This document shows, one piece after another, positions 1 to 12,521 of a stretch of DNA of 64,000 nt. This DNA comes from Zoroaster sp. YZ-2022. Taxonomy: Eukaryota; Echinodermata; Asteroidea; Forcipulatida; Zoroasteridae. The first letter of the stretch is position 1; each line of letters starts with the position of its first letter. The notes beneath the pieces were generated by a model that was not told the origin of the DNA, did not search any database, and saw only the letters and a program-made list of their open reading frames with translations. The stretch covers positions 18,157,728-18,221,727 of the forward strand of contig CM055828.1 in NCBI GenBank assembly GCA_029582265.1, read 5' to 3'. The translations under genes were made by a program, and so were the position numbers.

Positions 1-1942
1 ATAACCTGCATCCTGTTTGAACAAACTTTAAATGTTAAAGTAAATTTTCTCATTTGTTGGCGTTTTCTCCCACTTTTGTAACATTATAGACTCGCCCATA
101 GGCAGAATACAAGAAGGATCTTCATCTGAAAATGTTTTATCTCCATTTTAGACACATTCCGAGTAAACGTTCAAGTTTTTAAGTCGGGTTTCTCGTGTTT
201 GGTGCTGTACACTTTTGTTTAATACTGTTGCCCCACCCATAAAATAGGCAGTTACCTTTAAAAATGTTTTACCTTTATCCCAAAATCTATTCTAGAGAAA
301 AATCTCATAAAACTTTCCAATTTGAAGACAGGTATGTCGCTATTTGTATTAATGCTGTCCGCTTTTTAATAATGTGGCCTCACCCACAGAATAGACAAAA
401 TATAATAAATCCTGCACATCTTAAAATGTAGTATACCTTCTATGTGTTTCCATTTTAAGATACAAAATGATAAGTTACGGTACATTATCTCATTTTTGGG
501 TCTCACGACCACACTTTTCAAAAATCTAGCCCCGCCCCCAAAATAGGTGAGACCCAAGATGGGTCCATAGCTAAAAATGAAGTCTGGCCCATTCTGAACC
601 TTCATGCCAAATGTCATAATTTTACCACAGAGTGCACAATTTTTGTTAGCTGCTGGCAGGGGCGTAGCTAAGGTATTTTCACTAGGGTGTGGAAGGCAAT
701 TTGCCGACTGACATTACCTCAGAAATGAAAGAAAAATCGCCACAAAGACAAATGACAAACCTGTTTTCATTAGTTCACTGCATACACGTGTTTTATATGT
801 AACACTTTTTAATTTAAATTTACAGGTTTCGTTTACCGATACCTCAGGATATGGTACATGCATGGAGTCTAGTGGCACAAATTTATTAAAATGCCGAGTT
901 TGATATTTCCAATAAGAATAGCACCACAATAGACCTTTATAATGCTGCCACCATATTTGTCATGTTCCCTGTATACAACAACAACCATAAATACTGATCC
1001 TCATTATACAAAAAGGGGCCATACTATTTTCCTTCCAGCCTCTGTTTGGTTACGTTGATTTAAATGAGAGAAAAACAAGTTGACTGCACCGTGATAAAGG
1101 TCTATAGGGCCTATGCTACATAATTTTAAAGATTAAATTTACCTATTCTTCTACGACTTCCTGTGGCCGTTTGGATTCCTGGTATGTGCCTGCTGTATCA
1201 CAATCAAGTTAATCAACCCTTAAGGCCAAAAAAGTCTCCGGTTTCTGGTCATCGGTCAGCTTCAAAATCGGTGCGGTGACGCGCTTTTTCAGCCATCTTT
1301 TTTGCTGGATCGATTGCAATTCTGCCGTGCTGTTCTTTAAACGACTTTTCCACGCATATACAATGTATTACGTATTTCCCTGTCACAGCACAGACGACCA
1401 AAAACCGAAGACTCAAGTGCTTTCATTTTGAAAAAAACGGAATTTGCATGAAAACTGAATTTGCATGGCTGGAGGGAAGGGCAGGGGCCTTGATGAATAG
1501 GGTGTGTGCCCTTAAAAGGTGTGTCATTGAGTATTCAAATTTACCAGGAAAGCATAAGGGCTTCCAAGTTCCTTTGTTGTCTCGCTTAAGTACCCCCTGT
1601 CTGTGCGCCAGTGCCAGTCCACTGAAAAAATTATCGCTGCGCCTTTGAACACATTTTACAAAATGCGGTTAAACACAAAGCTATGCAACACAAAATAAAA
1701 ATATACATAACAGCAAAAGAAACGTCACCCCCTAAATTTTGATAAGTCTGACAACGTGTTTAGCTTATGTGTCCTCAGACGTCATGCATGACGAATTTTG
1801 AGGTCAACCAAATTTGCCACATTGTGTTCGTGTTACACTCCATACTCATAATATTCTTCATTAAACAAATTATATTAATTATAAAATGAAAATAATAAAT
1901 ATTTTTAGGGTGACGTTTCTTTGCGGTTATGTATATATCAAA
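1..1942. repeat. Left arm of a ~1.95 kb inverted repeat
   Basis: This stretch is the near-exact reverse complement of 21,651-23,598, with only a few bases of net length difference. It starts at the window edge and stops at the assembly gap, so its true extent is unknown. It contains a MITE (1,703-1,936) and a dispersed repeat (about 1,220-1,345, word 'AAAAAGTCTCCGG') that also occurs near 24.6, 25.0 and 28.6 kb. Short open frames of 71 and 83 codons are present in both arms but resemble nothing I know and are not called genes. Confidence 0.9.
1703..1936. mobile_element. MITE with ~30-bp TIRs, copy 1
   Basis: Terminal inverted repeats read ATACATAACAGCAAAAGAAA on the left and the complement of a nearly identical word on the right, ending GGTTATGTATAT. 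The TA-rich ends fit a Tc1/mariner-type element with a TA target. No coding capacity. A second copy lies at 21,657-21,892 in the other inverted-repeat arm. Confidence 0.7.
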
Positions 1943-2442
1943 NNNNNNNNNNNNNNNNNNNNNNNNNNNNNNNNNNNNNNNNNNNNNNNNNNNNNNNNNN
2001 NNNNNNNNNNNNNNNNNNNNNNNNNNNNNNNNNNNNNNNNNNNNNNNNNNNNNNNNNNNNNNNNNNNNNNNNNNNNNNNNNNNNNNNNNNNNNNNNNNNN
2101 NNNNNNNNNNNNNNNNNNNNNNNNNNNNNNNNNNNNNNNNNNNNNNNNNNNNNNNNNNNNNNNNNNNNNNNNNNNNNNNNNNNNNNNNNNNNNNNNNNNN
2201 NNNNNNNNNNNNNNNNNNNNNNNNNNNNNNNNNNNNNNNNNNNNNNNNNNNNNNNNNNNNNNNNNNNNNNNNNNNNNNNNNNNNNNNNNNNNNNNNNNNN
2301 NNNNNNNNNNNNNNNNNNNNNNNNNNNNNNNNNNNNNNNNNNNNNNNNNNNNNNNNNNNNNNNNNNNNNNNNNNNNNNNNNNNNNNNNNNNNNNNNNNNN
2401 NNNNNNNNNNNNNNNNNNNNNNNNNNNNNNNNNNNNNNNNNN
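1943..2442. other. Assembly gap of exactly 500 N
   Basis: The run of N is exactly 500 bases, which is the usual placeholder for a scaffold join of unknown length. Open frames crossing it are meaningless. It lies exactly where the inverted-repeat match to 21,651 ends. Confidence 0.98.
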
Positions 2443-4467
2443 AAAGGCTGGTCAACCCAGAAAAAGATGAGTACATTTAGGACTGCTCAGAGAAACTAAA
2501 AACGAAAATGAACAGAACAGCCTGAAATGTTTCTAAAAATCAATTTGATTTTAATTTTTTGCCAAGTGCTTTTTCAGGTCATCAATAATACGTGATTCAT
2601 TAATATTTAAAGCCAAATTATTGAAATAACGTTGACTCTGCAAGAGACCTATTGCTTTTTGTATTTTTGTTCTATTTTTGCATTTTATATATATATATTT
2701 AGGGGGGGGGGGGTGTTACTTACCAGTCTGCAACCGATCCGAAGAAAAATGATCCAAAAAGAAACCCGCCGAAGTAGACCGATTGTAAAAAGCTCACAGC
2801 ACCCCTTGCATTACATACGAGTCCAAACTGGGGGGGGGGGGAATTAATATAATCCCTTTCATATTTCTGTCTCTAAATATCTCATTGCTGTTGAAATACC
2901 TAGATTCTAGGTTGCACTGTTACACTACAGAGGTAGCCTATGTTCTGACCTAGCCTTTTTCCCATGGGGATTGACTTCACCCTGGTACTAGCCAATTGAA
3001 ATACCCAAGATTATAGTTTGATACCAAGGCTATAGCTCATAAAAGTGTGTGCTGTAATGATCGGTGGTCGTCGGGGGACTAGACATAATATTGCAGTAAT
3101 CAGTCACCATTTGTGTATAGCATTCTGTCAACCAGGAACTAGTGTGGGAACGACGTTGACCAAACCTTCTTTTTTTTTGGAATTAATTGTTTTAAAAGGA
3201 CATGATCTGATTTTCATTGATTGTAGTTGGCACGGTTCGCTCGCGCGGTAAATGGATATTGCATTACAGTGCGTAGTTGGCTATGTTTTATGGGTAACCT
3301 GTACCACGGCATGCAAACCAATCTGGTTCCAATATTTGACACGAGTTTAAAGTTAACTGATGTGCGTTTTTGCGATCATGACCCCAAACATGTTTTTGCT
3401 CCGGTCATATCTGTTGAGCGTTAGCTTGTGAGACAATCACGTTATTACTGTTCCAACTAAACTTGAACCAAGTTTCTTCTTGGTTAGGCCTATGCTTGGT
3501 TACAAGATGGTGGGCTGTAAGAAAGTAACAATAGTTTAATTCATTAGGGCCTATGTCCAAATTGATTACATTGTTGTTCGTATACAAGTTGATAACTCGC
3601 GAGTAAGCTCCATTTTGCAATAATTAAAATAACACCGTTTTTAGAAACTGGTCACGTGTCACGCCAAAATACGGTATATTATTACTTGGAGTGAAACGTT
3701 TATAACCAGGCGTCACACTTTGGAGTGCCATGCCATCGGACTTGGGCTCTGATGCCCGAGTTGCCAGAATGTGGGTTCGAATGCTGACCGCGATCGTAGT
3801 GCTTGTATCAGCAAGACATGTTACCGTAATTGCTTCTAATTCATTCACCAGGAGTCATAAAACTGGTCCAGGCATTAACTTGGGAAGTAACCTGCAATAG
3901 ACTGGTATCCCATCCGGGGGAATACAAATATTCTCAGTCGCTTTATGCCAACGAAACTGGAGATAAACTACGAGTCAACGTGGATTGGGACACATTCGAC
4001 TTGTTTACGCGTTGCCAGGCTGGGGCAAGGCGGGGGTCATGCCCCGTGCTTAACTCCTTGCTCTATGTGACACATAGGCCTACCGCGGATAATTGTTTTA
4101 ATCGACACTCCTGATCATTATAAAAGTCCTTGAAATGGACGTGACTGTGCCATTGAGCTCCGAAAATAAACAAGTCGGCGTTATCTTGCATTACTAAACT
4201 ACTTGAACTTCAGCAAAGTGTTGACTGTTGAGCCAATGGGTCAATTAGCTGGGCTGATTTGTCACATTGTACAGCCTAGATCAGACATGTGGGTTAATTA
4301 TATAAAATCGTACACAAATAACATTGCCTTCCCGATAGATGACATGTTCAAAATGCTAAAGATTAGCAACATGTTTTATAGCCTTGTTAATTTGTGGCAG
4401 TAATAATATAAACAACAATAAGGGGGAGGGGACAGCATGAATATACACTCATTGAGTTTGTTGTTTG
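2443..4467. other. Non-coding stretch, no gene seen
   Basis: Contains G-runs at about 2,701-2,712 and 2,829-2,841 and short AT repeats. I looked on the minus strand for further transporter exons belonging to the gene at 4.5-5.0 kb and recognised none. They may lie in the gap or beyond the window. Confidence 0.5.
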
Positions 4468-4491
4468 TTACATGTAAATCTTAAGTCTTAC

Positions 4492-4956
4492 CTCGCTTAT
4501 TATGGTAGTAACGTATTGCGATGAGTCAAACACCCAGCCATCCGGGCATTCTATAATGCTGTCGGTGAAGTGTGTGGCGTTCATTCCCGGCGTGAAATCC
4601 ACTTTGCGTACATCGTACATGTTGCAGCTATCAAACTCCCTTTCACCCGTGTTTTTGTCGGTCACAATGAGAGGGATGGAGGCGTTTCTTTTCGCCAAGA
4701 GACACTCCCAGTCATTGGGCTGACCAGTGGTGCAATTGACTTCTTCCCATGCTGCCACACGACACCAGTGGTCAACTTCCCCGGCCATGAAGACTTGAGC
4801 CAGGGTATTCATACCGCTCATTATACCTATCAGAGAAACGAAGAAAAATAGCATCTTCTGCCATATTCCAAACTCGCCGACGGTAGCAAGAATGTCATCA
4901 AATGTCATGCGGATGGGTGTCTTTTGAACTGCAGCATCTGGAAATTCTTGTGACAT
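4492..4956 (-). CDS. SLC22-type organic ion transporter, first coding exon
   Basis: This exon encodes the N-terminus of an SLC22 (organic cation/anion transporter, major facilitator) plasma-membrane protein. Visible family marks are MTFDDILATVGEFG near the start, then a first membrane helix (FFFVSLIGIMSG), then the large extracellular loop with HWCR, several cysteines (NCTTG, WECLL, DSCNMY, IIECPDGWVFD) and N-glycosylation sequons (NCT, NAS, NAT). It ends at QYVTTIISE followed by a GAG|GTAAGA splice donor, where SLC22 genes usually place their first intron. The start chosen is the ATG of MSQEF; an in-frame ATG lies eight codons upstream. The remaining exons should lie at lower coordinates and were not found, so the gene is partial here. 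The substrate cannot be told. Confidence 0.85.
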
Positions 4957-5159
4957 TATTATAGTAATTAAATAACACAACTCAGTGTTTATGTTTGAAG
5001 TCGGTGAAGGCTGTCTTGTTATGACTGAAATGAAACTTGTATAATAATACAGCTGTTTTGGCGACCCTTTGCTTCTTGCAAACTTTGTGGACTTCGTTCA
5101 GTGTGATTATTGTAATTTTTACGAAATACTGTAATCACAACAGATAAGTTTGTTGTCAA

Positions 5160-5757
5160 TCGATGCACATCTCTATGTACAATAGCACGACTGTGGACTA
5201 TACACGGCACGCTGCTGATATCGGTCTCGTTTTAAGGAGTTGTACACAATTGGCTTGTATAAACCAGACCTCTTGTCTGTGTTGTGGTGTGAGAGACCTT
5301 CAAGGCCGTCCACATGCGAAATGGGCTGTGCATATAGTACTTCTGAATAGTTGTTCAATTAAACTTCCGTTTTCGACCGGAAGGAAAGGTCAAATTGGGT
5401 CATAGGCCTAATTCAAGATCTTTCAGATGATGCAAAGATTGTGAAAATATCTTTAGTGGTTCATGAGATATAATTTTTTTGAAATATTAAACTTTGATTT
5501 AGCGTAATTTGACACCTGACGACGTCACCATGACGTCACAGCAACGGTTTTGTCAGCTTGTTATTTTTTGTTCATGTGTTAAGTTTGAAGGCTGTATATG
5601 CTTAGCAAGGATGCCTTTTTTGTTGCCGGACAAGCGCCACTGAGAAGAAGTAAAACAAAACAGTACCAAAACAATAGGTGTTTGCGCTGTCGCTCGAACA
5701 CCTAAAAAAACAGTACAAAAGCAATAGGTTTTTGGGCTTCACCCGAACACCTAACTA
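5160..5757 (+). mobile_element. Helentron-like non-autonomous element, copy A (3' part)
   Basis: Carries one diverged satellite-like unit (CTTCCGTTTTCGACCGGAAG), TGACGTCA words, a short GAAGAAG run and two 3' hairpins, 5,676-5,703 and 5,726-5,752, of the form AGGTGTT...GAACACCT. It is followed directly by ACTAGAG and a hairpin (5,765-5,787) that starts the next copy. This plan (5' hairpin plus GGTGTTCG, tandem core, microsatellite, 3' hairpin) resembles DINE-1/HINE elements mobilised by Helentrons. The assignment is by structure only; no Rep/helicase gene is present. Confidence 0.55.
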
Positions 5758-7617
5758 GAGTTATTGAGTTTGTAGAAAACAAACTCAGGGTGTTCGAGTG
5801 TGCATCATATGTGATGACGTCATCACCTAAAGTTGTTAAAAGACAAGAGTTACTACAAGAGATATGAGTTTTCATAATATATAATTAAAATAACATGTAA
5901 TGTGCTATACTGAATATATTAACTTCCGGTTCAGTCATCCCATATAATTTTTAATTTTTCCAACCGTAAGTTCCGGTTCAATCATGTGACGTCATTCAAA
6001 TATTTCCTCGTAATATGGGTGTCAATTGTGCCAAATTTGGTAAAGTTCTGTCTAATGTTTTCTCAAGATAGTAACAAGTGACTTTTTTAAACCTTCCGCT
6101 AGAGGTTGCTGTTAAAAGCGATGACGTCACCAAATATATTTTTGAAAAGAGCAGATCCCACTTAACATATAAACCCAGAATTATTTTTTCTTTCGAATAA
6201 GCTTTCAGGTTTGCGTCAATTTATAAAGAGCTTTTTAAATTTGAACTTCTAGTTTGGACCGGAAGTAAAGGTCAATGGGGTCATGTCTGTGTATCAAATG
6301 TCGAGTCCTCCGTGTTCTGTATGATTATGAAAGAATCAAGAAATTATCTATTGTGGTTCACGAGATATAAAATATATTCTTTTAATTATAATTAATTACA
6401 TAATAATTCATTAGATGACCTCAACATGACGTTAGAACGTTACCTGGAACTATATGTTAAGGTCTAACTATGTGTTAAGTTTTAAGGTTCTTTGAACTCC
6501 GCAACTATGTTTTGGCCGTACAAATACATTTACAGAATAGTGATTCTGAATAGTTGTTCACTTAAACTTCCGGTTTCGAATGGAAGGCGAGGTCAGATTA
6601 GGTTCATGTTTGTGTACGAAATGTGACATAGTTCAAGGTCTTTAAGATGATGCAAATCTTGTGAAAATATCTTCTGTGGTTCATGAGATATGATTTTTCG
6701 AAATATTAAAGTTTGATTTAGTGTAATTCGATATCTGATATCTTTGTTTCCGCGCCTTGAGCGCCCAGCAGGGTGGATATGTGCGCGCTAAAAATCTTTA
6801 TTATTATTATTATTATTATGATGACCTGTTCATGACGTCACAACTTAGTATACAACTATACACCCATCACAACTTCTAAGTTCCCCCTAATATTTTTTAG
6901 AATATCTCAACAAGTATTGCATGAATTTTAAAAATTCAAAAAGCAAATGACAGAATGACATGTTCTACACAGCTCGTAATGAAATGGTTGAAATTCAATC
7001 ATGCATGCACAATTGACAGTGATTTGAATGAAAATTCAGCTGAAAATAAAGTTGCAGTACAAAGCATTGCTTCAACTCAGTTATAGAGAATAATGGAGGA
7101 CCAATTCTAAACTCTTGCTCTACCCTTCTAAAACAATGGACATGCATGTTGCATGTTGCTCTTTGAATATTCTTTTCTTATTATGAAACAGCCATCAATA
7201 CCATTGTTATTGATGCATGAGTTCTTACAGAAAACTACATGTGTAACATGCCCTTGAAGCAATGCTTTGTACTGCAACTTTTTTTCAGCTGAATTTTCAT
7301 TCAAATCACTGTCAATTGTGCATGCATGATTGAATTTCAACCATTTCATTACGAGCTGTGTAGAACATGTCATTCTGTCATTTGCTTTTTGAATTTTTAA
7401 AATTCATGCAATACTTGTTGAGATATTCTTAAAAATATTAGGGGGAACTTAGAAGTTGTGATGGGTGTATGTTAAGGTCTACCTATGTGTTAAGTTTTAA
7501 GGTACTGTGAACTCTGCATGTTATTGTCTCTGGGTAAGTCTTTTTGAGAAGAAGAAGAAGAAGAAGGAGAAAAAAAGAACAATAACAAGAGGTGTTCGCG
7601 CTGTCGGTCGAACACCT
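5753..7617 (+). mobile_element. Helentron-like element, copy B, rearranged
   Basis: Begins with ACTAGAG, a hairpin and GGTGTTCGAG, and ends with a GAAGAAG run and the 3' hairpin AGGTGTTCG...CGAACACCT at 7,590-7,617. Several core units (6,240, 6,560) are diverged. The interior includes a long foldback (6,545-8,022) that makes the exact limits uncertain. No coding sequence. Confidence 0.45.
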
Positions 7618-8022
7618 AAAACACAGTGAAATACGTGTATATACAAGACTTGTATACGCGTTTTTCTCCTTCTCAATAAGACTTATCCAGAGACAAAAAC
7701 AGTTGCAGAGTGCCTTAGAACCTTAAAACTTAACACATAGTCAGACCTTAACATGTAGTTGTATACTTAGTTGTGACGTCATGGTAAGGTCATCAGATAT
7801 CGAATTACACTAAATCAAAAACATGACCTCTCCTTCCGGTTGAAACCGGAAGTTGAATATTTCAAAAAATCATATCTCATGAACCACAGAAGATATTTTC
7901 ACAATCTTTGCATCATCTTAAAGATCTTGAATTATGTCACATTTCATACACAGACATGAGCCAATTTGACCTCTCCTTCCGGTCGAAAACGGAAGTTTAA
8001 GTGAACAACTATTCAGAAGTAC
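6545..8022. repeat. Large imperfect foldback (inverted repeat)
   Basis: CTGAATAGTTGTTCACTTAA near 6,545 recurs inverted at about 8,000-8,022. Inner arms 6,855-7,075 and 7,254-7,474 match almost base for base in opposite orientation, around a ~180-bp centre. The structure looks like two family copies inserted head to head, or one fold-back copy. Confidence 0.75.
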
Positions 8023-8149
8023 CATTCTTTATTGCACAGCCTATTGCGCGATTGAACGGCCGTGAAGTTCTCTCACACAAAGACAAAGGCATATACAGTG
8101 CCATGCTGTGTTGCAAACAACTTTTCACATCGGGTTATGAAAGTTTGCC

Positions 8150-8171
8150 CGATAATAATAACAACAACAAT

Positions 8172-8213
<42 letters not shown>

Positions 8214-8222
8214 AATAATAAC
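8150..8222 (+). repeat. AAC/AAT microsatellite
   Basis: Pure AAC with AAT at both ends. It stands immediately before the ACTAGA start of copy C, like the A-rich runs before other copies. Confidence 0.95.
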
Positions 8223-9930
8223 TAGACATAAGTTTTTGTCACAACAAAAACAAGGTGTTCGGTTGAAGTTAAAATGGTTACGTCATCAATTCGAAGTGTT
8301 GGAGAAGTCAAATGTTAACGTCTGTTGAAGTTCTCGCGAGAAGTTTATTTGAATACAATACAATACTGAATTTAGAAATTATTTTAATATTAAACTTTGA
8401 CTTCTGGTTTGGACAGGAAGTAAGGTCAAATTGGGGTCACCTTTGTGTAAATACTTTTGACAATTAACAATCTGTACAATGGTACAAAAATGTCAATTTA
8501 CCTCCTGTGGTTGTTGAGATATGATTTTTTTTAATATTAAACTTTGACTTCCGGTTTGGACAGGAAGTAAGGTCAAATATTTTTTGACAATTAACGATCT
8601 GCATAATGGTACAAAATTTGTGAATTTACCTCTTGTGGTTGTTGAGATATGATTTTTTTAAATATTAAACTTTCACTTCCGGTTTGGACAGGAAGTAAGG
8701 TCAAATTGGGGTATAAATATTTTTTGACAATTAACGATCTGTATAATGGTACAAAATTTGTGAATTTACCTCTTGTGGTTGTTGAGATATGATTTTTTTT
8801 AATATTAAACTTTCACTTCCGGTTTGGACAGGAAGTAAGGTCAAATTGGGGTATAAATATTTTTTGACAATTAACGATCTGTATAATGGTACAAAATTTG
8901 TGAATTTACCTCTTGTGGTTGTTGAGATATGATTTTTTTTAATATTAAACTTTCACTTCCGGTTTGGACAGGAAGTAAGGTCAAATTGGGGTATAAATAT
9001 TTTTTGACAATTAACGATCTGTATAATGGTACAAAATTTGTGAATTTACCTCTTGTGGTTGTTGAGATATAATATTTTGAAAATATTAAACTTTGACTTC
9101 CGGTTTGAACAGGAAGTAAGGTCAAATTGGGGTCACCTTTTTGTAAATATTTTTCGACAATTAACGATCTGTACAATGGTACAAAAATTGTGAATTTACC
9201 TCTTGTGGTTGTTGAGATATGATTTTTTTAAATGTTAAACTTTGACTTCCGGTTTGGACAGGAAGTAAGGTCAACTTGGGGTCACCTTTGTGTAAATATT
9301 TTTCGACAATTAACAATCTGTATAATGGTACAAAAATTGTGAATTTACCTCTTGTGGTTGTTGAGATATTTTTTTTTTTTAATATTAAACTTTGACTTCC
9401 GGTTTGGACAGGAAGTAAGGTCAAATTGGGGTCAACTTTTTGTAAATATTTTTTGACAATTAACGATCTGTACAATGGTACAAAAATTGTGAATTTACCT
9501 CTTGTGGTTGTTGAGATATGATTTTTTTTAATGTTAAACTTTGACTTCCGGTTTGGACAGGAAGTAAGGTCAAATTGGGGTCATGTTTTTGTAAATATTT
9601 TTCGACAATTAACAATCTATACAATAGTGCAAAAAATGTCCATTTACCTGTTGTGGTTGTTGAGATATGATTTTTTTAAATATTAAACTTTGACTTCCGG
9701 TTTGGACAGGAAGTAAGGTCAAATCGGGGTCACTCACAACTGGAGATTCATCTACTTGTTAAGTTCTAAGTACATGCCAAGTTTCAAGTTCATGTGAAGT
9801 TTGCAAGTATGTTTTTGTTTGCGGACAAGATGGGGGAGAAGAAGAAGAAGTAAAAAAAAATAAATAAATAAAAAACCGAACAAAAACAATAGGTGTTTCG
9901 GGTACATACCCGAACACCAAAAAAATAACA
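8223..9930 (+). mobile_element. Helentron-like element, copy C
   Basis: Starts ACTAGACATAAG, then a hairpin of TTTTTGT and ACAAAAA (8,231-8,252), then GGTGTTCGG. The core is ten ~146-bp satellite units. After it come GAAGAAGAAG and the 3' hairpin AGGTGTTTCGGG...CCCGAACACC (9,891-9,918). The first ~170 bp are almost identical to copy D, so C and D are a recent tandem pair. Confidence 0.6.
8375..9735 (+). repeat. ~146-bp satellite core, 10 units
   Basis: Unit landmarks are TTAAACTTTGACTTCCGG, GGACAGGAAGTAAGGTCAAA, CGACAATTAACAATCTGTAC and CTTGTGGTTGTTGAGATATG. Unit length varies between roughly 128 and 152 bp. Frames open on the minus strand across units (e.g. 8,871-9,475) are by-products of the repeat. 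Confidence 0.95.
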
Positions 9931-11293
9931 AATAACTAGATAATATTATAAGTTTTTGTCACAACAAAAACAAGGTGTTCGGTTGAAGTTAAAATGGTTA
10001 CGTCATCAATTCGAAGTGTTGGAGAAGTCAAATGTTAACGTCTGTTGAAGTTCTCGCGAGAAGTTTATTTGAATACAATACAATACTGAATTTAGAAATT
10101 ATTTTAATATTAAACTTTGACTTCCGGTTTGGACAGGAAGTAAGGTCAAATTGGGGTCACCTTTGTGTAAATACTTTTGACAATTAGCAATCTGTACAAT
10201 GGTACAAAAATGTCAATTTACCTCCTGTGGTTGTTGAGATATGATTTTTTTAAATATTAAACTTTCACTTCCGGTTTGGACAGGAAGTAAGGTCAAATTG
10301 GGGTATAAATATTTTTTGACAATTAACGATCTGTATAATGGTACAAAATTTGTGAATTTACCTCTTGTGGTTGTTGAGATATGATTTTTTGAAATATTAA
10401 ACTTTGACTTCCGGTTTGGACAGGAAGTAAGGTCAAATTGGGTCACCTTTGTGTAAATATTTTTCGACAATTAACAATCTGTATAATGGTACAAAAATTG
10501 TGAATTTACCTCTTGTGGTTGTTGAAATATGATTTTTTTTAAATATTAAATTTTGACTTCCGGTTTGGACAGGAAGTAAGGTCAAATTGGGGTCACCTTT
10601 TTGTAAATATTTTTCGACAATTAACGATCTGTACAATGGTACAAAAATTGTGAATTTACCTCTTGTGGTTGTTGAGATATGATTTTTTTAAATGTTAAAC
10701 TTTGACTTCCGGTTTCGACAGGAAGTAAGGTCAAATTGGGGTCACCTTTGTGTAAATATTTTTCGACAATTAACAATCTGTATAATGGTACAAAAATTGT
10801 GAATTAACCTCTTGTGGTTGTTGAGATATTATTTTTTTAAATATTAAACTTTGACTTCCGGTTTGGACAGGAAGTAAGGTCAAATTAGTCACCTTTTGTA
10901 AATATTTTTGACAATTTACGATCTGTACAATGGTACTAAAATTGTGAATTTACCTCTTGTGGTTTTTGAGATATGATTTTTTTAAATGTTAAACTTTGAC
11001 TTCCGGTTTGGACAGGAAGTAAGGTCAAATTGGGGTCATGTTTTTGTAAATATTTTTCGACAATTAACAATCTATACAATAGTGCAAAAAATGTCCATTT
11101 ACCTGTTGTGGTTGTTGAGATATGATTTTTTTAAATATTAAACTTTGACTTCCGGTTTGGACAGGAAGTAAGGTCAAATCGGGGTCACTCACAACTCGAG
11201 TTTCATCTACTTGTTAAGTTCTAAGTACATGCCAAGTTTCAAGTTCATGTGAAGTTTGCAAGTATGTTTTTGTTTGCGGACAAGATGGGGGAG

Positions 11294-11326
<33 letters not shown>

Positions 11327-11447
11327 AAAAAAATAATAAATAAAAAACCGAACAAAAACAAGAGGTGTTTCGGGCATATACCCGAACACCTAAAAAAAAA
11401 ACGTACAAAAACAATAGGTGTTTCGGGCACATACCCGAACACCTAAT
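9931..11447 (+). mobile_element. Helentron-like element, copy D
   Basis: Tandem duplicate of copy C with the same 5' hairpin (9,951-9,972), eight satellite units and a GAA run (about 11,293-11,322). It has two successive 3' hairpins (11,363-11,391 and 11,416-11,444), then AATAACTAGAG, the start of copy E. Confidence 0.6.
10100..11185 (+). repeat. ~146-bp satellite core, 8 units
   Basis: Same unit as 8,375-9,735. The last unit and the downstream single-copy part (TCACTCACAACT... to GAAGAAG) match the end of copy C closely. Confidence 0.95.
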
Positions 11448-11950
11448 AACTAGAGCTTAAGTGTTTGTTAGAACAAACACACGGTGTTCGAGTCAACTTC
11501 CGGTTCAATCAAATTATCACCGATGATGTCAATATCATATTGTGCAAGGGTTTATCATCTTTTATAATAACAATATCAATTTCATATTCAAAAGACATAT
11601 CAATTTTGCGTTAGATAGTGTTGAACTTCCTGTTTGGACAGGAAGTAAAGGTCACATTAGGTGGTTTGAAGGTCATATATGACCTCATGATTATGAAAAA
11701 ATAACAAATTTGTCAACTTATACATCAAATTGAAGCTATGAGATATGACCTTTTAAAACTTCTAAAAATCGTTACTTCGTGTGCCACTAATTGGACCATT
11801 GGCAAGCATTTATGGTAACTCATTTCACAAGAATTACAAGCTATTAATGTAAGGAATTCAATTGTTTTTTTTTGTTATTTTCTAATAGGTTATTTAGTTC
11901 TTGAGATATTGGCTGTTGAACTTGGAAAAGTTGTGAGATTTAAGCAATAA
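11448..11950 (+). mobile_element. Helentron-like element, copy E, 5' part only
   Basis: Starts ACTAGAGCTTAA with a perfect stem GTGTTTGTT/AACAAACAC (11,461-11,480) and GGTGTTCGAG. One diverged GGACAGGAAGTAAAGGTCA unit lies at about 11,630. No 3' hairpin of the same type follows. Confidence 0.4.
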
Positions 11951-12447
11951 ATTAGAAATTAATTGTGACTTGGAACACAATGTTTTTTATTTTAAATATT
12001 GACACTAGCCCAACACATGCTTTTCAAAAAACATGCTAGATGATAAATCAATATTATACTCAAACTCACAATAAATAGCACCAACTACAAATTCATTTGA
12101 ATGCCACTTGGCCACAGCTTTCAAGCTTTTTTATTCAAAGAGGTTGACACCATCAACCACCGGAATACCAAACTATGGGCAAACCGGATTTGTCATTAAA
12201 CAGCATTTGATAAAGACAAACAAACACACACCCTGAGATACCCAAGACCTCAGAGAAAAAACCAGCTGGGACCACCTATACAGCGTACCCAAGACTCTGT
12301 ATACCCAGACCTGGCACCACTAACCCCCAATGGGGATAGTTATTAAAACATACATTTAAATGTTGACAATAACAAACAGTATAATGCACATGTGTAACAT
12401 ATGCTAATACACAGCATATCATATGAATCAATACAATATGAATCAAC

Positions 12448-12521
12448 CAAGTGTTCGCGTCCCACCTAGGACGCTGCGGTCTGGACTAGCCCGAGGGAGA
12501 TCCCGGCACTATGAACACTTG
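12448..12521 (+). other. T-shaped hairpin with two inner stems
   Basis: CAAGTGTTC pairs with GAACACTTG across 74 nt and encloses a perfect GCGTCC/GGACGC hairpin and a second small G/C stem around GAGGGAGATCCCGG. The closing stem resembles the GTGTTCG...CGAACAC 3' hairpins of the nearby elements, so this may be the terminus of a related element. A structured RNA is an alternative. Confidence 0.4.

Noticed and set aside
714..929. 71- and 83-codon frames kept in both inverted arms
   Set aside because: Identity of the arms alone preserves them, and there are no recognisable motifs.
1775..2499. Frames of ~180-230 codons across the N run
   Set aside because: They are made of unknown bases.
8871..11126. 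Repetitive minus-strand frames (MYRSLIVEKYL...)
   Set aside because: They follow the ~146-bp satellite units and break at unit-length changes.
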